From Nemophila menziesii (lineage: Eukaryota > Streptophyta > Magnoliopsida > Boraginales > Hydrophyllaceae), in contig JARWIR010000003.1 of the NCBI GenBank assembly GCA_029959085.1, positions 36,815,505 to 36,879,504 of the forward strand: a stretch of DNA of 64,000 bases, written 5' to 3'. Both the position numbers and the translations under genes were made by a program. Shown here in pieces: positions 1 to 8,550 of this stretch; positions within the stretch are counted from its first letter, which is position 1, and every line of letters begins with the position of its first letter. The notes beneath the pieces were generated by a model. It did not search any database, was not told where the DNA came from, and worked only from the letters and a program-made list of their open reading frames with translations.

Positions 1-1522
1 CATTGTAAGTATTGCATTTTTTCCCTTGGATTCAAAGCAACTGCCACATGGAGAATAATGTTGATACTATTAACTCCACAGTATATATTGAACTTTTTTT
101 TCATCTCAGTTGCCATTTTACTAAGTACTGGATTTTCATTTGCACATAATTTTACTATTTTTTCCCAAATTCTCACTATTTCATCGAATAAGAGATTTGT
201 TGTAACAAATAAGGTACCACTAAATTTCTTAGTGGAAATGTAGAACAATTTCAGAAACTCAACAAAACACCTCACATTTTCCCAATCAATTAAGTTTGGA
301 GGATTTCTTAAAGCATCTTTAAAGTGTGCAGTATAAGAAGAATCATCCACTTTTATTCGCGCAAATACGGTTTCGAATTTTTCAGCACACTCAAGCATTT
401 TATAAGTAGAATTCCACCTTGTAGGGACATCAAGGCACAAGTTGGATTTACATTCAACCACCACAAACTCACAAAACCTTTAAAAGCTCTAAATATTGCA
501 GGAAAGCCTCTAACATATTTAACTGCATCTCGTATATTTTTGATACAAGCTTCTAACTCAACCATACCCTCTTTTACAATAAGATTCAAAATGTGAGCGC
601 AACACCTAACATGAAGAAATTCATGTTTAAGAAGAGATTTTGTTTTTTCCCCTGCAACTTTCACAAAATACTTAATTGCCACAATGTTAGAAGAAGCATT
701 ATCAACTGTCAAAGTAAGATATGAATTGATATTCCAATCCAAAAGAATTGCTTCTACTTTTCTACGAATTGTTTCACCTTTATGATCCTCAACTTTACAA
801 AACCCTATGACTCTTTTATTTTATTTCCAATTTGAATCCACATAATGGGCAGTCGAACACATATAATTCAAGTTTTGATTAGAGGTCCATGTATCAGTGG
901 TCATATTAATTGTCATATTTTTCAACTCTTTTTTCAACTTAAGCTTTTCTTCTTCATATATAGTCATACACTTTCGCATAATGGTCGTTCTATATGGTAT
1001 AGTTTTATACTTGGGTTGCATTATTTTACAAAAAAATTTAAAACCAATGCCTTCCACAAATCTAAAACTTAACTCATCTATAATGACCAATTGAGCTAGG
1101 GCCTTAGTACAAGCTTCAATAGAAAACACATAAGTTCCAACTACATTCTTTCCTTCATCAGATTTCGAGAAATTTAACAAAGTTTAGCCATCTTCTGTTG
1201 GAGGATAAAAGGGGTATTTTGGGCATCTTTTAAGCTTAATGTGATTATTCATATTAGTTGTACCATGCTTTCTAGTATTAGCTGCATATGAATGTTCACA
1301 ATATTTACAAACTGATCTTATACTACCATCTTCATAATTAATAACTTCAAAGTGTTTCCAACAATTAGAGGTTTTTTTTATCTTTTTAGGGATATGTGGT
1401 AAACTACTAGAGGGGCGAGTGTTAAGAGTATCAGAAGAGTTACCAACAGGTGTTTGATCAATACCTTGAGTGGGTTGTATAGTAAGATCAATGATGGAAT
1501 CAGAATCATCCTCCATACTCAT
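1..1522 (-). pseudogene. hAT transposase, BED zinc finger, degenerate (h1)
   Basis: This is a transposase of the RICESLEEPER-like hAT group, which cuts and pastes its own element. I place the start at 1522 (MSMEDDSDS). The N-terminus holds a BED-type finger (CKYC, then H and C about 20 residues on, near 1220-1310). The central RNase H-like catalytic fold includes the stretches TTDTW, LTVDNASSN and CCAHILNLIV. Three lesions are common to all copies: a TAA at 1184-1186 where a Gln codon is likely, a TAA at 821-823, and a 1-nt frameshift near 475 (frame passes from FRAFKGF to VVVECKSNL). The C-terminal dimerisation region of this copy is outside the window. In U1 the T-run near 1372-1379 has 8 T, keeping the BED exon in frame. 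Confidence 0.88.
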
Positions 1523-1526
1523 TAAT

Positions 1527-1688
1527 CTGCAAAACAAAACAAACAAATCAAAAATTAATTAGTAATAATCATAAACTATAAAAATAAATCAATCTATTTT
1601 TGAAAATCATTTACAATAACCTAGATCTTCAAATTGATTACAAGAATTGAAGAAAAGAAGAATGATCAAAGAGATTGAAGATTCATAC
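1527..1688 (-). other. Probable 5' UTR intron of the hAT transposase
   Basis: Read on the minus strand, CCCAG/GTATGAAT at 1688 is a good donor. A T-rich tract ending TTTTGCAG at 1527 is a good acceptor, 4 bases before the transposase ATG. The 162-bp AT-rich interval between them is therefore probably an intron in the leader. The same signals occur in the other four hAT copies (U5 has two extra base changes inside). This is a prediction from splice motifs only. Confidence 0.6.
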
Positions 1689-2029
1689 CTGGGAAAGGGG
1701 GCTTTGAAGAACACGAAAACCTATATCGGCCTTTTATACAAATCCAGAAAACCTCACATAACAATATCTCATTAACCATATCATAAAAAGTATTAACCAT
1801 GGCTTAATCGATTAACCATGGTAAGCTTGTACATCGGAGGCGATAGACATCATGAGAGAAGTCATGAACAATAAATGCGGACCTCAAAGGTTGTTTTAAA
1901 ACCATCTAAATAATTAATGCGGAGTACAAAAGGAGCCTTGGAGAGAGACGGCGATGGATGGGTGCAGGGATGGGTTTCAGAGAGTAGCGAAGAGAGAAGG
2001 TGAAAAGGCTAGGGTTAAGCCCCGTTTTC

Positions 2030-2031
<2 letters not shown>

Positions 2032-2079
<48 letters not shown>
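2032..2079. repeat. (GA)n microsatellite in hAT h1
   Basis: About 24 GA units lie in the hAT leader region. Equivalent tracts are about 56 bp in U2, 32 bp in U3, 56 bp in U4 and 50 bp in U5, so this is among the most variable sites between units. Confidence 0.98.
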
Positions 2080-2085
<6 letters not shown>

Positions 2086-2355
2086 GTGTGAAAGAAGTCA
2101 GAAATGAGGTGGGTTATGTTTACCCACCTCTTTTATATTACATATATAAAAAAAATAAGTAATGGGCTGTTTTTGCGGGTTGGACCGGGTACCCGCGGTT
2201 TGGCCTTTTCACAAACCGAGAACCAACCCATATCCACCAAAAAAATTATTTTTGGCCCATCCCAACCCATGGTTTGTGCGGGTTGGTTTTTTCGGGTTGG
2301 GTTGGGTCGGTTTCGTGCGGTTTTGTGGTTTCGTGGTTTTTCGTGTGCATCCCTA

Positions 2356-3538
2356 GTAGCAGCTAGCCTTCTTCCCAGGCGCTCCATAGTGGATACTCGG
2401 GTTTACAGCAAGATGGAGGGGCGATCTGCAACATCACCAGGTCGCGCAGCAGCGCCTCGAAGTCGGACAGCTGCAGATAGGAGTAGCCACGGTGAAACAG
2501 GTACAGTCCATTAATTGTTTAGTCTCACGATCTTTTGGCTTGGATGGAATAGGTGTGGGTTTGCAGCATCATTTGTAGGGTCTCACTGAACAGCGCAGAC
2601 CAGCTATGGGGGATCGGATGAACTCAATTCGTTACCACGAAGAGCTTAATAGTTCTGTTGCAAATTTTGCAGAAGAGGAGGACCTTTCAGGGCCAGATCT
2701 GCCACTGTCCGATGTCCAGTGGTGGTCAAAGAATTTATCTGCTAAAGGTCTCTTTGTCGGGGTCACATGAGATGCATTTTTTGGGTCCCTTATTAAGGTA
2801 ATATGGCGAGCGTGTAACGATATTGTATTCAGTAGTGGAGGTATCCCCTACCGGGAAAGATATATTGCGGAGTGCCCGTTTCTTAGCACATACTTATGCA
2901 AAGGCTTAGGGGAATATCCCTGGAACTGTTTCAGTTAATAAAGGATCTACTAGCCTCATTGGATGGTGTAAACTGGTCAAAGGGGTGAAATTGAATACAA
3001 ATGGAAGTTGTAATAGGTGGCGCAAGGAAAGTGGTGGTGGCGGTGTAATTGGAGATAGTGACGGAATATGGATCAGGGGTTTTCGATGAAAATTTGCCAT
3101 GATTAACCGTTTGTTATGAATTGATTGCGCTCTATGAAGGCCTTAGAATGGTTGAAGGAATGCCTCTTAAGGAGATTATTATCGAAGTAGATTCTTGGAA
3201 AGTGGTGGAGATATTATGTAGTGTGGGCAGGGACAAGGGGCCAGCAGCATTCTGGATTGGGAAAATTCGTGAAATCTTGAAGAGGAATAGTTCGTTCGTC
3301 CTTAGAAGTTTTTATCGAAAGGCTGACTTTTGTGCGGATAGGCTAGCTCATTTGGGTTTGAAGCAAACAGACATCTATCGCTCCCTTAAGGATCCTCCTA
3401 AGGAAATTTGGAAGTATCTCACACGCGATCGGATGGGATGGAAGACGCCTAGAGATGTTTTTAGTCCCTGAGTGTTAGATGATTTGTTAGCCTAGTATTC
3501 CACGATCCTATTGGATCTCCACTGTAACAAAAAAAAAA
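2356..3538 (+). mobile_element. LINE-a 3' part with RNase H-like domain and poly(A) tail (U1)
   Basis: This is the 3' segment of the non-LTR retrotransposon that the hAT split. It begins with the target duplication GTAGCAGC and ends with ten A residues at 3529-3538. An RNase H-like region at about 2985-3471 shows LNTNGS, YELIALYEG, EVDSWKVVEIL and ADFCADRLAHLG, matching the four acidic blocks of plant LINE RNase H. The first catalytic Asp is Asn here (codon 3000-3002, NTNGS instead of NTDGS). A stop and frame break separate that block from the rest (clean ORF about 3121-3471). U1 has GGAG where other units have GTAG near 2870. Confidence 0.85.
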
Positions 3539-3843
3539 CTTTTTGTTGAGAAATCCTGTTTTTATCGGTGGTTACTATTGTACTATATGCAGTGTACGGA
3601 TGCGGGATGGCAAAAAAATGGTATCATTTCAAAATTAGTTTATTCATGATAGGTCATATGAAATGTTAAGAACAAGTACATTATGTAAAATATGTCTATA
3701 CATGTTAGCAATGTTCTTCTGTCTCTTAATTGTATGTTATTCGATTTTTTTGAGCATGTTTCGGGTGATGGTCGAAATCTGTATACGCTACAGACCCATG
3801 ACATTCTATCTATTAATGCTAGTGATTCTAATGTGTCTATTTG
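3539..3843. other. Spacer between LINE-a tail and LINE-b (U1)
   Basis: About 305 bp of AT-rich sequence lie between the LINE-a poly(A) and the first recognisable LINE-b codons. It is open in one frame into the reverse-transcriptase region, but that translation is hydrophobic and not recognisable. It may be a remnant of an older insertion site or of the unit junction. U1, U3 and U5 share a small variant block after the poly(A) that differs in U2 and U4. Confidence 0.5.
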
Positions 3844-4375
3844 GTCATCTTCCTTCGGGTCTGAATGATACACTTATTCACCTTATTCCAAAAGTGTCAG
3901 ATCCGAACCGGGTACGTTTATATCGCCCGATTAGCCTTATTAATTGTCATGTTAAGTTTATTATGAAGGCCATGGTCAATAGACTCATGCCTATTCTGTC
4001 TAACATTATTGGCCCGTGCCAAAGTAGTTTCTTACCAGGTCGCTCTACGGTGGATAATGTTGTGCTGTTGCGCGAAGTGGATCACAAGATGTGTCACCAG
4101 CAAGGAAGGAACGGAATAATGGCCGTTAAAATCGACCTCGCAAAAGCTTATGAGAAGATCAGATGGGAATTCATCGAAGAGACAATCCAACATTTTGGGT
4201 TTCTGGAAAAGTGGATAAAGTTGATTATGTCAAGTATGAAGGAAAATGAGATGCGGGTTTTATGGAATGGGGAGTCGTTGCAACCGTTTATGCCTTACAG
4301 GGGTATTCGGCAAGGGGATCCCTTATCCCCGTACCTATTTGTCATGTGTATGGAAAGATTATCTATATTAATTAA

Positions 4376-4575
4376 GAAGCTTTGTAGCTCGGGAAGGTGG
4401 TAGGAGGTTCAGATTGGTCGTGGGGGTCCCAAATTGTCTCACTTATTTTTCGCGGATGATCTAATCCTTTTTGGTGAAGCTTTGTAGCTCGGGAAGGTGG
4501 TAGGAGGTTCAGATTGGTCGTGGGGGTCCCAAATTGTCTCACTTATTTTTCGCGGATGATCTAATCCTTTTTGGT
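4376..4575 (+). repeat. 100-bp tandem duplication spanning RT motif C (U1)
   Basis: Two identical 100-bp copies lie at 4376-4475 and 4476-4575, each beginning GAAGCTTTGTAG and containing the FADDLILF codons. The second is followed by a third GAAGCTT. The 100-bp length is not a multiple of three, so the duplication breaks the reading frame. All five units carry it, so it predates the array. Confidence 0.97.
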
Positions 4576-5534
4576 GAAGCTTCTCTTTTGCAGGTGCATA
4601 TAATACAAGAGGCGGTGGAGTTGTTTTGCAATGAAGCGGGTTAGACCATTAGTGCGGAGAAGTCGCTGATTTATTTCTCCTCAAATGTTCCGGAAACACT
4701 TAAGAAGGAGCTAACATTAGCAAGTGGTTTCTGCCATAGTAGCTCGTTTGGCTCGTACTTGGGTGTCCCCATCTTATCTGGTAGACTTCCTAAGGGTTTT
4801 TATAAAGGGATATTAGAAAAAATGAGAGGCAAGTTAGCGGCGTGGAAGACAAAGACTCTATCTCTAGGCGGCCGTATCACACTAGCCCAGTCTTAAACGC
4901 AATGCTGGTTTACCAAGTGCAATTTATGAAGCTACCCAAGTATGTATGTAAAGAGATTGATAGAGTGGTCCGAATTTTTATCTGGGGTTCCTCAGATCCA
5001 GAGAGAAAGATACAGTGGGTTGCGTGGGAACAAATTTGTAAACCAAAAAAAATTGGTGGTCTTGGAATAAGAAGCGCAGAAATGTATAGTTTGGCTTTGC
5101 TTGCTAAGCTTGGTTGGAGAATTTTTATTGGAGACGAATCGGTAGCGTGGGTCCAAATATTCAGAAACAAATATTTCAAAAACGGGGTCCTTAATCGTAT
5201 ATTGAATGGGAGTGAGTCAAGTGTCTGTAAAGCAATTGTTGTGGGGGTAAATGCTATTCTAGATGGTATTGCGGAGCAAAGGGTTGAGGGTGGACCGAGC
5301 GTAAGGTGGAACTTTCATAGTTCGGGGTCTTTTACCGTCAAGCCGGCTTTTATGATGTTTGACGAGCGAGAAGAGGATACGCCTTCGTAGTCTCTGCAGA
5401 ACGAATCTTACTTATTTATTAAAACTTGCATACGATCTGTATACTTGCAGAACCGTGCTAGATTAGGGTGACTAATTGCACTTATTTATATTCTAATTTT
5501 ATCACACCCTAGTCGACACCAGGGCATTATCAAG

Positions 5535-6125
5535 ATGGCCTCGAATATATTGGTTAATTGGGTTAAGCCATGTGATGGAGACAAATTAAACATTGATGGA
5601 AGTTTTATTTTTGAAAAGAAGATGGCCGGTATTGGTGGCATCTTGAGGGACAGGTATGGGTCGTGTATTGCTGGATTTATGGGACCTTGTCTCGTTGATT
5701 CTCCTTTCATTTATGAACTTTTTGCATTACTTTTTGGTCTTAAATGGGTTTTGTGCAATGGTTATGTCGAAATGATGATCGAAACAGATTCGAAGGAACT
5801 CCACGCGCTAGTGAAGGACGGTGATAGTTCAACTCACTATGAGAGGGGCTCGGGGATGTTCCACGCGCTAGTGAAGGGCGGTGGGAACTTAGGTAGCCGC
5901 CATGTTTCAATTATAGGAGAATGTTGTGCAATCTTGAAGAGACACCCAAAGCTCGAGCTATGTCATGTGTTCCGGGAAGCTAACTTTTGCGCATATAAAC
6001 TAGCAAAAGAAGGTGCGAAGATGCATTCTCAGCCTATTGTTTTTACGGACCCCCCTGATTACCTGTGGAACTATATTACGAGAGATAGAAGTGAGTGCGC
6101 GACTGCTAGAGTCGTGCTAGATTAA
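5535..6125 (+). CDS. LINE-b RNase H ORF, 196 residues (U1)
   Basis: An uninterrupted ORF encodes a type-I RNase H-like domain (RVT_3 type), which would remove RNA from RNA-DNA hybrids during retrotransposition. Visible blocks are NIDGSF (first Asp), GGILRD, YELFALLFGLKW (Glu), ETDSKEL (Asp) and REANFCAYKLAKEG. The last block normally has Asp (CADK); Tyr here removes the fourth catalytic acid. A 23-bp sequence at 5801-5823 recurs with one mismatch at 5861-5883, so about 20 extra residues sit after the third Asp. It is probably only the 3' remnant of the LINE ORF, not an independent gene. Confidence 0.7.
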   Translation: MASNILVNWVKPCDGDKLNIDGSFIFEKKMAGIGGILRDRYGSCIAGFMGPCLVDSPFIYELFALLFGLKWVLCNGYVEMMIETDSKELHALVKDGDSSTHYERGSGMFHALVKGGGNLGSRHVSIIGECCAILKRHPKLELCHVFREANFCAYKLAKEGAKMHSQPIVFTDPPDYLWNYITRDRSECATARVVLD

Positions 6126-6201
6126 TAAGAACTCGTGTTCTATTTGTAATGTTTTGTTCTTAACGGCTCTTTTATGAGTTTCCTATGTATGAAAAAAAAA
6201 A

Positions 6202-6735
6202 TTATAAGGAATTAGATAATTAAAAGTAGGAGCAATAGTGGAATAAGTTAAAAAAAAAAAAAAAGGACTTTATAGAGAGTTAAAAAAAAAAATTAGACTT
6301 CCTAAAAGATAGGTTATACGTATTTGAACTTAATAAATTAATAACTTAATATATAATTCATTTTTATTTAATTAACTAAAATAGTTAATAATAATAATTT
6401 TTGTTATTTGAGTTTAATCAGCATTATTTTATTTATTTTTGAATTAGGGATTAATAAAGAAACTAAACTAAACTAAAATTTGATTCTTGGTTTTTTTTTT
6501 TTTTTTTTATCGTTCTAACTTTGCAGGTTGACATTATATTATATATTTTGAAAGGATGGTAATTCACTAATCAATAAAAGTGATTGTATTGTAACAGGAC
6601 TCTACCACTATCAGCTATATAAACAACCTCGGTTACTTGATTCTTCTTACACCATTAAATCCCCTCAGAAGATATCTAGTTATCGATTCTTCTTACACCA
6701 TTAAATAATCTATCTCATCTAACAAAGTTCAGAAC
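6202..6735 (+). promoter_or_regulatory. Kinase upstream region and 5' UTR (U1)
   Basis: This is AT-rich DNA with several A and T runs that vary in length between units. A consensus TATA box, TATATAAA, lies at 6616-6623, about 115 bp before the kinase ATG, so transcription should start near 6650. A 22-bp sequence containing CTTCTTACACCATTAAAT is directly repeated at 6639-6660 and 6685-6706 in the predicted leader. The only DNA between the LINE-b tail and the gene is this 0.5 kb, so the promoter is short or overlaps LINE sequence. Confidence 0.65.
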
Positions 6736-8248
6736 ATGGATAAGGAAGATGTTAATATTGTTAAGAAAAAGGAATCGGAAATTGATTTAACAAAGGTCGA
6801 AATAAAAAACGTCATAGCTCATGGCACTTACGGTACTGTTTATCGTGGAATATATGATGGCCAAGACGTTGCAGGTATGTAAATTCAACTCTCTCTCTGT
6901 CTCTCTATTTGTTAATCATATTCTATTAGCAATTTTACGCTATAATTGTGTTATTATGATGTATGAAGCTTAATGAATATCTGAATAATTTGATGGACTT
7001 ATATGTGTGTCTCTTTCGATTCAATTCTCACTAGTATGTAATTTTCTGCATTATAGTGAAAGTATTGGATTGGGGAGAGGAAGAGATTGCCACTGATGCT
7101 AGAACAACTGCACTTCGGACATCGTTTCGCCAGTTTGGCAAAAACTTGACCATCTAAATGTTACAAAGGTTCATCATCTCATATATTAATTTATTTTAAT
7201 TCAAGGTAATAATATGTTATGTTTTTAACGTTTTCACAGTTTGTTGGAGCTTCTACGGGAACATCAAAGCTTAACATCCCTACAGATATTACTTCTAATG
7301 GTGGTCCTGCTAAAGCCTGTTGTGTTGTTTTAGAGTACCTAAACGGTGGGACTCTGAAGAAATATTTGATTAGGCACATCAGAAAGAAACTCCCCTTTAA
7401 AATAGTGATTCAACTTGCTTTGCATCTTGCTAGAGGGTAAGTAAAGTTGAACCTTAATTTCTCGCCTTTAATTAAAGAAAGACTTAGATTAATTTTGGGT
7501 TTTTATTGTGTTTGTTTTTTTTGCAGTTTAAGTTATCTTCATTCAAAATCGATTGTGCATCGTGATGTAAAAACTGAGAATATGTTGCTGAATGCTCAAC
7601 TAACGTTAAAGATTGCTGATTTTGGGGTTTCTCGAGTTGAAGCCCAAAATCCAAGAGACATGACCGAGCTAACTGGTACACTTGGATACATGGCTCCCGA
7701 GGTATATATAATAAAATCAGAATTCATGTTTTTACATTGAAAAATTCAGCTAAGGTTTATATTATATGTGGGACTAACAAGGAGTACTTTTTCTTTATAT
7801 ATCTATAGGTTCTTGATGGGAAGCCTTACAACCACAAGTGTGACGTTTATAGCTTTGCAATATGCTAATGGGAAATCTATTGTTGTGACATGCCTTATGC
7901 TGATCTTAGTATGTCCGAATTATCTTCAGCAGCTGCTCATAAGGTTTATTTCTTTTCCAAATAGTCTTTGTTGACGATTTTTTTTTTGATGTTTTTATTG
8001 GAATATTTTTTAAGATAAATTTGTTGTGGTACTTGCAGAAACTAAGACCAGATATTCCAAGATGTTGTCCAAAATCATTGGCAAAGATTATGAAGAGATG
8101 TTGGGATGTAAATCCAGAAAAACGTCCTGATATGGATGAAGTAGTGAAAATGATTGAAGCCATTGATACTAGCAAAGGTGGTGGTATGCTTCCCGAAGAT
8201 CAAGCCCGTGGATGTTTCTCCTATTTCAGCAAACCCCGCGGTCCATGA
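6736..8248 (+). pseudogene. Raf-like protein kinase, disabled copy (U1)
   Basis: The exon frame matches the intact copies in U2-U5: 6736-6874, 7057-7168, 7240-7436, 7527-7701, 7809-7943, 8039-8248. Two lesions are unique to this copy. Ten bases are missing after 7133 in exon 2, between two CAG triplets, so the deletion probably arose at a 3-bp repeat. It removes the codons around the alphaC Glu and shifts the frame into a TAA at 7155-7157 after about 79 residues. Independently, a Leu codon TTA is TAA at 7866-7868 in exon 5. All splice sites are still GT..AG. The neighbouring unit U3 is otherwise very similar and intact, so inactivation is recent. Confidence 0.92.
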
Positions 8249-8550
8249 TTGATCATTCTTCTTTTTTTCTGAATTGATCATTCAAACTCTAACGATTCTT
8301 TGTATCTGTAACTATCTGTAATTTTTCTTCCCGGCTCATTTATGGATTTGTCTTTGTACCATTGTTGTTAAAAACACTCGTTGTATTTCAATTGAATACT
8401 TCATTGCTTCTTGCCAATTGTATTTCAATTCTAAAATATATTACATTATTTATTAATAAATTACTTTTAACTTTTGTATTGAATATGAATCAATTATCAA
8501 ACCCACCTTATAAAAAAATTTAATTATAAAAAAACAAATTTCAATAAGTA
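8249..8550 (+). terminator. Kinase 3' UTR and polyadenylation region (U1)
   Basis: This is T-rich then AT-rich sequence after the kinase stop, with AATAAA at 8455-8460 as a plausible polyadenylation signal about 210 bp downstream. It ends where LINE-a begins. A short imperfect palindrome built on TTGATCATT flanks a T-run near 8249-8282. Confidence 0.5.

Larger units (their letters stand above)
1..2355 (-). mobile_element. hAT transposon h1, part inside the window (U1)
   Basis: This is the right-hand part of an hAT DNA transposon; its left end lies outside the window. The right end reads TGTGCATCCCTA, the inverted form of the left terminus TAGGGGTGCACA seen in h3 and h5, and is followed by target duplication GTAGCAGC at 2356-2363. 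It holds the transposase pseudogene on the minus strand, a 5' leader region with an intron, a GA microsatellite, and a GC-rich palindromic subterminal region at about 2160-2355. It is non-autonomous because its transposase is broken. Confidence 0.9.
3844..6201 (+). mobile_element. LINE-b, 5'-truncated and internally deleted (U1)
   Basis: This is a second non-LTR retrotransposon, related to LINE-a and in the same orientation. The reverse-transcriptase region starts in the fingers (DTLIHLIPK, RPISLINCHVK), with motif A IDLAKAYEK near 4131, motif B GIRQGDPLSPYLF near 4300 and motif C FADDLILF. The endonuclease is absent. The thumb region continues to about 5390, then zf-RVT is missing and an RNase H ORF follows. 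It ends with poly(A) at 6192-6201. Breaks are a stop after SSGRW (4401-4403), a 100-bp tandem duplication, and a U1-only TAG at 4642-4644. U1 and U3 have Glu in place of the second Asp of motif A (AYEK rather than AYDK). Confidence 0.88.

Noticed and set aside
58..596. Plus-strand ORFs of 61 and 90 codons seen in every unit
   Set aside because: They are antisense to the hAT transposase, which shows recognisable domains on the minus strand.
2104..2514. 136-codon plus-strand ORF across the hAT right end
   Set aside because: It crosses the hAT/LINE-a junction and reads low-complexity GGTTGG sequence. U4 has a stop in it. It is an accidental frame.
3663..3843. Hydrophobic N-terminal extension of the LINE-b RT ORF, like a membrane segment
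   Set aside because: It is the open frame of the unassigned spacer running into the RT. It has no family similarity that I recognise and precedes the point where LINE homology begins.
6900..6910. CT repeat in kinase intron 1 as a regulatory site
   Set aside because: It is only a short CTCTCT run that gains two bases in U2; ordinary intron slippage explains it.
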